This document shows, in pieces, positions 1 through 5,809 of a DNA stretch of 5,880 nucleotides (position 1 is the stretch's first letter; each line of letters begins with the position of its first letter). The stretch comes from Verrucomicrobiota bacterium. GTDB lineage: Bacteria > Verrucomicrobiota > Verrucomicrobiia > Opitutales > UBA2995. The notes under the pieces were generated by a model. The model ran no database searches and was not told the DNA's origin. It saw only the letters and a program-made list of their open reading frames with translations. The DNA is taken from NCBI GenBank assembly GCA_027297085.1, contig JAPUIL010000780.1, positions 1 to 5,880 of the forward strand, given 5' to 3'. The position numbers and the translations under genes were made by a program.

Positions 1-1740
1 GGTTCCCGAGCCGTCTGGAATGACCACTACTCTGAGTTTTACCAGTTCAACCAATTGGGCGGATATGGTTTTATCGGCATCGATCAACACTTTTGTCTTT
101 GTTTTTTCAGGTGCATCGACCCCTTCGCCCTCCCAGGTGTCGAAACGATAGCGTTCAGTATCTTTTAGAGTAACCGAAATGGAACGTTTGATGCCTTGGT
201 CATAATTGCCCGCCCCCTTCAATTCAGCCACATCGGGAAAATTAGATTTAAGATGCAGGTCATACATGACGAGATTTTCGATCTGGTATTTTATAAACTT
301 CAGGTTGGCTTGTGTTTCTGGATCCTCGGAGCGAATGACCAGGCTACCTTCATAGTACTCCAAGGCTTTGGCCCAGTCTTTGCGGGTCTGTGGCTGCTGG
401 TTGGATAGCTTGTCCTCGCCAATACGGTAAACGGCATTCCCCATATTGTAGAGTATGTCGGCTTGCAGGCCGGGATCTGGTGTCTCCAGGGCTTGAGTAA
501 AAACGGTGATGGAGTCGGTGTATTTGCCTTGCCGATACAAACTGATTCCCAAGTTATAGCGCAGGCGCATGTCCTCCGGTTCTTCCACGATGGACTCACG
601 ATAGAGGTTCTCTGCTTCTACAAACTCACCTTTGCGTAAGTGCTTTTGAGCCTGATAGGGATTAGCCTCCGCCTGAGGTATGGTGAGGCTGGAAAAACCT
701 GCCACTAGCAAGGCAATCGAGGTTTGTTTTGCGATACGTGCCATCGACCTGCGAGTGCCGATCAGCCACTCGAGCAATAGCAGGAAGATGCCAGCGGCCA
801 GTACCCATTGGTAGCGCTCGATGGCCTGTTTGTTCATACGTGAATTGAGTTCTTGCCGAGGTATTTCCTCCAGGCCAAGACGGTAAACGGTTTCCAGTCC
901 TTCTCCCAAAGCACCGAGAGGGCTATAAAAGCCTTTGGATGCTGCGGAAATTTGTTGGAGAGTGGACTCATCGAGCCGGGTCCGCACCACGTTTCCGTTT
1001 TCATCGCGAACGTAGTCTTGTTGGCCTTGCTCGTTGGTATAGGGAATAATTTCTCCTGCCTTACTACCTACGCCCAAGGTGAATACGCGGACTCCACGTT
1101 TGGAAGCACGGGCGGCAACACTGATCCCATTGTTCGCCAGGTCTTCTCCATCGGTTATGAGAATGAGAATCTTGAAATTGTTTTCTTTATTAAACGCGCT
1201 TTCCGCCATCTCTATAGCTGAGGCGATGTCTGTTCCCGGGACGGGAATTACTCCTGACTCAAGGATCTCCAGAGATTGCCGAAAGGCGTTGTAATCGAGG
1301 GTAAGCGGGCACTGCAGGAAAGCTGAGCCCGAGAATGCCACCAGGCCGATGCGGTCGGCCCCCATTTTTTCGATAAAATCATGCACGGCTAGTTTAGCCC
1401 GCTCGAGGCGGTTGGGGCGGATGTCTTGAGCTAGCATACTTTTGGAGGTGTCGATGGCGAATACCACGTCGATGCCTTTGCTCTTCACCTCCAGCCATAT
1501 ATATCCGTATTGCGGGCGGGCTACCGCGATTACAATTAGCGAAATACCCATGGCCAGAAGCACCGCTTTGAGTTGCTTCTTTCCCGGGCTGACCGATTCC
1601 GTCAGTTGCCCAATCAAAGTAGGCGCCAGGAACTTGCTGAGTTGTTTCTTTTTGCCGCGCTCAATCCGAAATGCCCATAATAGCATCAACGGAATCATCG
1701 CCAACGCTAAGACAAAAATTATGGGATAAGCAAAAGTCAT
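1..1740 (-). CDS. batB: BatB-BatC fusion: membrane VWA protein with TPRs and InlB-type repeat (3' end outside window)
   Basis: Open from an ATG at 1740 to the left edge, 580 codons without a stop, so the C-terminus is missing. Order of parts: membrane segments at about 2-22 and 59-74; a VWA domain at about 88-285 with a complete MIDAS site (D97-T-S99-K-S101, T170, D197 in the TDG motif); a third membrane segment at about 310-328. A free-standing BatB would end here. Met333 then begins a signal-peptide-like stretch (RIAK, hydrophobic 341-354, AEA before N360), followed by BatC-like TPRs at about 361-488 (YNLGISLYRQGKY, YNMGNAVYR, DWAKALEYYEGSL) and a divergent InlB B-repeat-like domain at about 509-563 (YRFDTWEGEG, DADKT). 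A second repeat seems to start at about 567. By the positive-inside rule the VWA and TPR parts face the periplasm. It starts 16 nt after batA with no visible Shine-Dalgarno. Family knowledge: Bat proteins were linked to aerotolerance, but that role is disputed. Confidence 0.93.
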   Translation of the reverse strand, partial: MTFAYPIIFVLALAMIPLMLLWAFRIERGKKKQLSKFLAPTLIGQLTESVSPGKKQLKAVLLAMGISLIVIAVARPQYGYIWLEVKSKGIDVVFAIDTSKSMLAQDIRPNRLERAKLAVHDFIEKMGADRIGLVAFSGSAFLQCPLTLDYNAFRQSLEILESGVIPVPGTDIASAIEMAESAFNKENNFKILILITDGEDLANNGISVAARASKRGVRVFTLGVGSKAGEIIPYTNEQGQQDYVRDENGNVVRTRLDESTLQQISAASKGFYSPLGALGEGLETVYRLGLEEIPRQELNSRMNKQAIERYQWVLAAGIFLLLLEWLIGTRRSMARIAKQTSIALLVAGFSSLTIPQAEANPYQAQKHLRKGEFVEAENLYRESIVEEPEDMRLRYNLGISLYRQGKYTDSITVFTQALETPDPGLQADILYNMGNAVYRIGEDKLSNQQPQTRKDWAKALEYYEGSLVIRSEDPETQANLKFIKYQIENLVMYDLHLKSNFPDVAELKGAGNYDQGIKRSISVTLKDTERYRFDTWEGEGVDAPEKTKTKVLIDADKTISAQLVELVKLRVVVIPDGSGT

Positions 1741-1756
1741 GGTTAAATAATAGTAA

Positions 1757-2758
1757 CTACGGGAGGGTTTTTAAACGGGTATTTCCAAGAAGATATTCCA
1801 ACATTAGGAAGAAGAGTCCGGCGAGTAGCGGCCAAATAAAGAGTTCGTCGTAGTAGGTGAAGTTTTTCAGCTTGACCTCGGTTTTTTCCAGCTCGTCGAT
1901 TTGGTCATAAATGTCTTCAAGTTCTTTGGTGTCGGTGGCCCTGAAAAAGGACCCCTTGGTGAGGCGGGCGATTTCCCGTAGGGTGGGTTCATCGACGTCG
2001 GTTTGTACGTTGCGATAGCGCGTGCGACCGAGATGATCCTGGACGGGGAAGGGTGCTTTCCCTTTAGTGCCTGCGGCGATGGTATAGACTTTCACCTTTA
2101 GCGCTGCTGCGGCTTCTGCAGCGGTCACCGGCTGAATAGAACCCATGTTGTTGACGCCGTCAGTAAGTAGGACGACCACTTTGCTCTTTGCTTTTAGTTC
2201 ACGAAGGCGGTTGGCGCTCATGATCAAGGCGGATCCGATGGCGGTGCCGTCCTCCTTTATCAGTCCAATCTCCAGACGCTCCAGATTCTTGACGAGCCAA
2301 TCGTGATTGAGCGTGAGCGGGCTGACCAGGTAAGGTTCTCCCGCAAATGCCACCAGGGCGATACGGTCGGCTTCCCGTTTATTAATAAATTCCTTGATTA
2401 CTTTTTTAACCACCTCCAAACGGTTGTAGCGTTTGCCTAGGATTTTAAAATCCATAGCCTGCATGGAGCCCGAGATGTCCACGGTCAATACGATATCGAT
2501 TCCGCTCGCTTCAATTTCTGTTTCACCGTGACCGAGGCGCGGGCGGGCGAGCGCGACAATCAGCAGGGTCAGGGCCAGGGTCCGCAGAAAGGAGAGCCAT
2601 CGCCCGGATTTAGACTTGTTAATGGTTCCCAGTTGTCCGGCCAGACTGGTATTGGAGAAGCGAATACTTCCACGCCTGCGCAATCCTCCCCGCAGAAACG
2701 GCAGGATCAGGACTGCCAGAATCAGAAACAGAAAATAGGGATGTTGAAATTCAAGCAT
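1757..2758 (-). CDS. batA: BatA-like membrane-anchored VWA protein
   Basis: 333 residues, full length for BatA. An N-terminal membrane segment (about 6-22) is followed by a basic loop (RGGLRRRGSIRF), a second membrane segment (about 57-72, ending ARPRLG as is typical of BatA/BatB), a VWA domain (about 86-285) and a C-terminal membrane segment (about 305-325). The metal-binding MIDAS site is complete: D94-I-S96-G-S98, T172 and D200 in LLTDG. The basic loops put the VWA domain in the periplasm. The VWA face probably binds a partner protein through the coordinated metal; the partner is not known from the sequence. Its ATG overlaps the stop of the upstream DUF4381 gene as TGATG, and no Shine-Dalgarno is visible, so translation is probably coupled. 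Ends with TAG 16 nt before the batB-batC start. It resembles the neighbouring BatB in layout, as expected for ancient paralogues. Confidence 0.95.
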   Translation of the reverse strand: MLEFQHPYFLFLILAVLILPFLRGGLRRRGSIRFSNTSLAGQLGTINKSKSGRWLSFLRTLALTLLIVALARPRLGHGETEIEASGIDIVLTVDISGSMQAMDFKILGKRYNRLEVVKKVIKEFINKREADRIALVAFAGEPYLVSPLTLNHDWLVKNLERLEIGLIKEDGTAIGSALIMSANRLRELKAKSKVVVLLTDGVNNMGSIQPVTAAEAAAALKVKVYTIAAGTKGKAPFPVQDHLGRTRYRNVQTDVDEPTLREIARLTKGSFFRATDTKELEDIYDQIDELEKTEVKLKNFTYYDELFIWPLLAGLFFLMLEYLLGNTRLKTLP

Positions 2759-3372
2759 CAGCTGGGAGTAATTGCATCGGGGTTCACTTGGTCCGCTTGG
2801 TCTGTTGGCTTGCCAGTAGTTTCGATAAAAGTTTCTGCGGTGTGATAGAGATCCTCCATCTCATTCGTGCCCAGCCCCCACTTGGCAAACTTTGCCAAGT
2901 CGCACTGTTCGGAAAACTCCTTCAACTCCACCTGCTGTTCTTCGGAAAATGCCTTGGTATGAGAGCGGTTATTGAAGAACTCTTCCGTTGTTTGTTCGGT
3001 GGCGGGAAGTCTGAAATGAGCTTCAAGGAAGTTGCGCATTACGCTGGAAACTTCAGTGCAAAATTTTTCAGTGGTTGCTGGTTCCAGCCAATTCCTTGCC
3101 TTGCGCAAATGGTTTAACGCAATCACGTAGGGTAGAGGCGGCGCCAGTTCCGGTGGACGCGTCATACGCTTGAAAATGACGACAGCGATCCAAAAGATGA
3201 GCGCTACGATAAGGATCCCGATCCCAATGAAGAGCAGCACCATCGGATCGAGAAGGAAGATGGGATCTTTGATATCCAGGATGTCTACCTGCGAGACAGT
3301 GGAATCGTCCTGGGAGAATCCATGGGTCGCCCCAAGTACTGTGGCAGAAAGACTTGGAAACCAAGCTCTCAT
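2758..3372 (-). CDS. DUF4381-like single-pass membrane protein of the Bat operon
   Basis: 204 residues. Residues 1-20 look like a weak signal peptide (MRAWFPSLSATVLGATHGFS). A short periplasmic part contains DIKDP (33-37), then comes a strong membrane segment at about 43-67 followed by basic FKRMTR, which places the rest in the cytosol. The cytosolic domain carries what I recognise as the DUF4381 pattern: PYVIALNHLRKAR (81-93), FCTEVSSVMRNFLEAHF (104-120), LPATEQTTEEFF (122-133) and CDLAKFAKW (157-165). Function is unknown. Genes of this family sit between DUF58 and batA in MoxR/Bat operons, so a linking role between cytosolic MoxR/DUF58 and the membrane VWA proteins is a reasonable inference. 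Both ends are TGATG overlaps: its ATG overlaps the DUF58 stop and its TGA overlaps the batA ATG. I see no strong Shine-Dalgarno, only GGGAAA about 10 nt upstream. The start is supported by this overlap, but a later start before the membrane segment cannot be excluded. Confidence 0.88.
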   Translation of the reverse strand: MRAWFPSLSATVLGATHGFSQDDSTVSQVDILDIKDPIFLLDPMVLLFIGIGILIVALIFWIAVVIFKRMTRPPELAPPLPYVIALNHLRKARNWLEPATTEKFCTEVSSVMRNFLEAHFRLPATEQTTEEFFNNRSHTKAFSEEQQVELKEFSEQCDLAKFAKWGLGTNEMEDLYHTAETFIETTGKPTDQADQVNPDAITPS

Positions 3373-4289
3373 CAGCGTCTTTTTTCCCGGTTTAAGAAGA
3401 ACTCGCGAATCTTCGTTATGTAGGGTTGCCCGTTGTCAACGTAGATACTATCGATACCCAAGCGCTTTAAGGAGTCCTTAAAGTCTTCAAGCTGTTGTGT
3501 GTTCTGGCTCTCGTATTCTGCACGAACCCGGCTGTTTCGAGTATCGAGCTCGACTAGTTGACCGGTCTCCGCGTCCTCAAGCGTAAGAATACCTATATTG
3601 GGCAGGGAGTATTCCCTTGGGTCCGACAGCCGAATGACAATGAGGTCATGCCGGCGATCCGTTAGAGACAGAGCTTTATACATGTCCGTGTACTGGTTTC
3701 GGATCCGTGCCTGGCGGAATGTATCGCGAACCAGGAAATCGGATACGAGGAAGGTTACCGCTTTTCGTTTTACGATCCGGTTCAAGTAATCCAGGGCGAC
3801 CTTGATATCAGTGCCCGTCGACTCGGGTTCGAAAAACAGCAATTCCCGGATGATGCGAAGCACGTGTTGGCGGCCCTTTTTAGGAGGAATGAAGGCCTCA
3901 ACTTGATCGGTAAAAAGCAGGAGGCCCACCTTGTCGTTATTGCGAATGGCTGAGAAGGCTAGCACGCTGGCCATTTCAGCCATCATCTCTCTTTTACTTT
4001 CTTCTTGAGAGCCAAAATCTCCGGACGCACTAACGTCCACCACCAGCATAAGGGTTAGTTCGCGTTCTTCCTTAAAGCGCTTCACGAAAGGGTGCCCCAT
4101 TTTAGCGGTTACGTTCCAATCAATAGAGCGAATGTCGTCGCCGGGCGTGTATTCTCGTACTTCCTCAAAATCCATTCCCTGCCCTTTAAAGACAGAGTTG
4201 TAATGACCGGCCATGGCATCAGTCACCATTTTCCGGGTACGGATCTCGATTTGCCTAACCTTTTTAAGTATCTCTCTTGGATCTTTCAC
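3372..4289 (-). CDS. DUF58 family protein (VWA-like, MoxR partner)
   Basis: 305 residues, no membrane segment, presumably cytosolic. The DUF58 signature is clear at 34-75: FKGQGMDFEEVREYTPGDD, then IRSIDWNVTAK and HPFVKRFKEERE. A VWA-like fold follows, with a MIDAS-type D85-V-S87-A-S89, a TGTD at 158-161 and S183-D184-F in the third position. Start: GTG at 4289. An in-frame TAA lies 15 nt upstream and no other start codon intervenes; starting here keeps the conserved LKKVRQIEIRTRKMV N-terminus. No good Shine-Dalgarno is seen. Family knowledge: DUF58 proteins are regular partners of MoxR ATPases. It ends in a TGATG overlap with the DUF4381 gene, which suggests coupled translation. It is separated from moxR by 186 nt containing REP-like palindromes, which is unusually far for this gene pair. 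Confidence 0.95.
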   Translation of the reverse strand: MKDPREILKKVRQIEIRTRKMVTDAMAGHYNSVFKGQGMDFEEVREYTPGDDIRSIDWNVTAKMGHPFVKRFKEERELTLMLVVDVSASGDFGSQEESKREMMAEMASVLAFSAIRNNDKVGLLLFTDQVEAFIPPKKGRQHVLRIIRELLFFEPESTGTDIKVALDYLNRIVKRKAVTFLVSDFLVRDTFRQARIRNQYTDMYKALSLTDRRHDLIVIRLSDPREYSLPNIGILTLEDAETGQLVELDTRNSRVRAEYESQNTQQLEDFKDSLKRLGIDSIYVDNGQPYITKIREFFLNREKRR

Positions 4290-4339
4290 TCTGCTTAAAT
4301 CTTATTTTCAGGCTACGTCTGAACTTTATGTATGCGCTG

Positions 4340-4361
4340 TCGCCAGCAAGCTAGCTCCTGG
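4340..4361 (-). repeat. REP-like palindrome, copy 1 (minus orientation)
   Basis: A 22-nt unit read on the minus strand from 4361: a degenerate head CCAG, then GAGC, then a hairpin GCTAGC-TT-GCTGGC (6 pairs including one T-G wobble), ending GA. It aligns without gaps to copy 2 at 4381-4402 (16 of 22 identical). Of the six differences, two are in the head and four fall on just two stem pairs (G-C against C-G, and T-G against G-C), so pairing is kept in both. It resembles the REP sequences mobilised by RAYT transposases. No RAYT gene is in the window. Confidence 0.7.
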
Positions 4362-4380
4362 ATTCCCACGCACTGTAAAT

Positions 4381-4402
4381 GTAGGAGCGACCTTGGTCGC
4401 GA
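4381..4402 (+). repeat. REP-like palindrome, copy 2 (plus orientation)
   Basis: Starts with GTAG, the head tetranucleotide known from REP elements recognised by RAYT (REP-associated tyrosine) transposases, followed by GAGC and a perfect hairpin GCGACC-TT-GGTCGC (4387-4400), then GA. It lies 19 nt from copy 1, in the opposite orientation with the heads facing each other, so the pair resembles a REP doublet (REPIN/BIME type). It sits between moxR and the DUF58 gene and could affect mRNA stability or processing of the operon transcript; that effect is inference. Confidence 0.75.
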
Positions 4403-4403
4403 T

Positions 4404-4429
4404 ATTGTATTTTGAGCATAGGTGGTCAA
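4404..4429 (-). promoter_or_regulatory. Weak candidate promoter inside the operon, ahead of DUF58
   Basis: On the minus strand, TTGACC (4429-4424) resembles a -35 box and TACAAT (4409-4404) matches five of six bases of a -10 box. The spacer is only 14 nt, clearly short for a sigma-70 promoter. If it works, transcription would start near the REP doublet and express the DUF58-Bat genes without moxR. This is a consensus match only, found in an AT-rich patch where chance matches are common. Confidence 0.2.
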
Positions 4430-4475
4430 AAAAGGCGTAAGACTATGATTAGGATTTCGTCTCGCGGACGCGGAC

Positions 4476-5456
4476 CTAAGGAACAGGTAAGGTGTCCAGG
4501 ATTTCCTGGACGATATCCTCGCTTGTTTTACCCTCGGCTTCAGCTTCGTAACTGATAATGACTCTGTGGCGGAGGACATCCATAGCAATGGTCTTAACAT
4601 CCTGGGGTGTAACGTAACCACGGCCTTGCAGGAAGGCCCAGCCCTTGGCTGCCAGCGTTAGTGAAATAGTTGCCCGCGGACTTGCTCCATACTGGATGAG
4701 CGAGTCGGACCGCAAATTGTAATCCTTGGGTGTGCGAGTGGCGAAGACGATGTCGACGATGTAGTCTTTGATTTTTTCGTCCACGTAGATGTCGTCGACC
4801 ACCTTGCGGGCGCTCATAATATCCTCCAGGGAGATCACCGGCTGGATGTCCTCAAGCGTTGAAGTTGTGGCCATGCGGTCTAGAATAGCACGTTCCTCCT
4901 CTTTGGATGGGTAATCTACGCTGAGCTTAAGCATAAATCGATCAACTTGTGCTTCGGGAAGTGTATAAGTGCCTTCCTGATCGATGGGATTTTCCGTAGC
5001 CAAAACGAGAAAAGGTGTGGGTAAGGGGTGGGTTTCTTCGCCAATAGTTACCTGACGCTCCTGCATAGCTTCCAAAAGGGCGGATTGCACTTTGGCCGGA
5101 GCCCGGTTAATTTCGTCGGCCAGAACGAGGTTGGCAAAGACCGGCCCTTTCTTGGTTTCAAAGGTGTGCTCCTTCGGATTATAAACCAGGGTTCCGATGA
5201 TATCGGCTGGCAGCAGGTCTGGAGTAAACTGTATGCGCTGGAATTTTGCATTGATCGCCGAAGCCAGGGTACGAACGGAAAGTGTCTTGGCGAGCCCCGG
5301 CACACCTTCGAGCAGCACGTGACCTCCCGTCAACAGGCCAATCAGCAGCCGTGAGACCATCGACTCCTGGCCGACCAGCACCTTGGCCACCTCGCTCATC
5401 AGGTCACCGCACAGCTGTGCCTGCTGTTCGGTGGCCTGTGTAGATCCTTCCGACAT
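4476..5456 (-). CDS. moxR: MoxR family AAA+ ATPase
   Basis: 326 residues, the usual MoxR length. All AAA+ elements are present: Walker A GVPGLAKT (51-58), Walker B LVLADEIN (111-118, acidic pair D114-E115), sensor 1 ATENP (153-157), the arginine-finger region EAQVDRF (R173) and sensor 2 GASPRA (R261). The stretch FTPDLLPADIIGT (78-90) and the C-terminal lid with GRGYVTPQDVK are typical of the family. No signal peptide or membrane segment, so it is cytosolic. Family knowledge: MoxR proteins act as chaperone-like ATPases that assemble or activate VWA-containing partners, here DUF58, BatA and BatB. Start: ATG at 5456 with a good Shine-Dalgarno (AGGGGGAAG) about 6 nt upstream, the best ribosome site in the operon. 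It is the first gene of the operon; the DUF58 gene follows after 186 nt. No terminator is visible after its TAG, only a 4-bp hairpin at 4458-4470 without a T-run. Confidence 0.97.
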   Translation of the reverse strand: MSEGSTQATEQQAQLCGDLMSEVAKVLVGQESMVSRLLIGLLTGGHVLLEGVPGLAKTLSVRTLASAINAKFQRIQFTPDLLPADIIGTLVYNPKEHTFETKKGPVFANLVLADEINRAPAKVQSALLEAMQERQVTIGEETHPLPTPFLVLATENPIDQEGTYTLPEAQVDRFMLKLSVDYPSKEEERAILDRMATTSTLEDIQPVISLEDIMSARKVVDDIYVDEKIKDYIVDIVFATRTPKDYNLRSDSLIQYGASPRATISLTLAAKGWAFLQGRGYVTPQDVKTIAMDVLRHRVIISYEAEAEGKTSEDIVQEILDTLPVP

Positions 5457-5728
5457 TTCGACTTCCCCCTGAATTCACGCTCGGGCCGCACTGGATCGAG
5501 CACCCGCGAGACGCCTCGTCTACGACCCCACGCGGGGCTGTGTCTGGCCCCGGGGCTCATCCCGACCCACCGCTTGGATCGACTCAGCTCGTTGGCCCAG
5601 CGGTTCGGAAGTATTGGGTCCCGATGCGCCCGGATCAAGACCCAAGCCTGGCCGAGCGACCCTAAATGGGATGAAATGAGCAAACTCGTGGGGGGAACGT
5701 GTTGATCCGACCCAGCTCTGGTGTAGTG
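5457..5728. other. GC-rich gene-free stretch upstream of moxR, rich in inverted repeats
   Basis: I see no convincing gene here. By hand count GC is about 67 % at 5461-5520, 72 % at 5521-5580 and 62 % at 5581-5640, against about 50 % in a sampled part of moxR, then falls to 50-58 % by 5641-5760. Inverted repeats: CCCC-ACGC-GGGG (5526-5537); a perfect 10-bp palindrome GCCCCGGGGC (5547-5556); ACCGCT (5569-5574) with AGCGGT (5599-5604); TTGGGTC (5614-5620) with GACCCAA (5639-5645). The stretch should contain the start of the moxR operon transcript and may form a structured leader on that RNA. Reading frames are open on both strands here, as expected from GC richness; the translations look like arginine/proline/glycine-rich noise. 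A decayed gene or an intergenic repeat is also possible. Confidence 0.5.
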
Positions 5729-5797
5729 ATGGAAAAAGTATCAGACAAAGCCGCAGAAGCAGTGAATTCGACCTCCCTGCGGGCTTTGCGAGCATAA
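5729..5797 (+). CDS. Possible 22-residue leader peptide
   Basis: ATG at 5729, stop TAA at 5795-5797: MEKVSDKAAEAVNSTSLRAL plus RA. The stop runs into the AAGGA that serves as ribosome site for the downstream reading frame at 5810, which lies in the same frame, and the peptide's second half is encoded within the hairpin 5746-5788. This layout would suit translational coupling or a leader peptide. Against it: only a weak GGTG is seen upstream, the peptide has no recognisable similarity, and an ORF of this size often occurs by chance. A start further upstream (TTG at 5702 after a G-run) would give 31 residues. Confidence 0.22.
   Translation: MEKVSDKAAEAVNSTSLRALRA
5746..5788. promoter_or_regulatory. 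Strong imperfect hairpin before the right-hand gene
   Basis: CAAAGCCGCAG (5746-5756) pairs with 5777-5788 over 11 bp with one bulged G; the loop is 20 nt. On the plus strand it ends 7 nt before the AAGGA ribosome site of the gene at 5810, so it could control its translation. On the minus strand it is followed after about 9 nt by TTTTT, a poor fit for an intrinsic terminator, and no minus-strand gene is seen to its right. Confidence 0.45.
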
Positions 5798-5809
5798 GGA
5801 ACCTATCTG

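Noticed and set aside
4458..4470. Hairpin CGTC-loop-GACG after the moxR stop as a terminator
   Set aside because: Only 4 bp, and no T-run follows on the minus strand.
196..4621. Numerous frames of 60-120 codons opposite or overlapping the Bat genes
   Set aside because: They lie inside genes with clear family signatures, lack recognisable domains, and are shadows of those genes.
5473..5679. Open plus-strand frame across the GC-rich stretch
   Set aside because: No start codon with a ribosome site in the early part, low-complexity translation, and equally open frames on the other strand. Could be a decayed gene, but nothing supports one.
5471..5769. Two EcoRI sites (5471-5476, 5764-5769) flanking the GC-rich stretch, suggesting a cloning chimera
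   Set aside because: Six-base sites this close arise by chance, the sequence continues without a break past both, and the GC-rich part does not end at the second site.
5741..5788. Hairpin 5746-5788 as an intrinsic terminator on the minus strand
   Set aside because: The TTTTT comes about 9 nt after the stem and no minus-strand gene is seen to its right; a role in the plus-strand leader is more likely.
5399..5795. Two overlapping minus-strand reading frames (5683-5399 and 5795-5520) upstream of moxR
   Set aside because: One overlaps the moxR start in another frame. Both translations are rich in R, P, G and S with no recognisable motif, and all frames are open here because GC is high.
5690..5809. 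Promoters for moxR and the divergent gene
   Set aside because: The best pairs (for example TTGATC with TAGTGA on plus, TTGTCT with TACACC on minus) match consensus too poorly to report.
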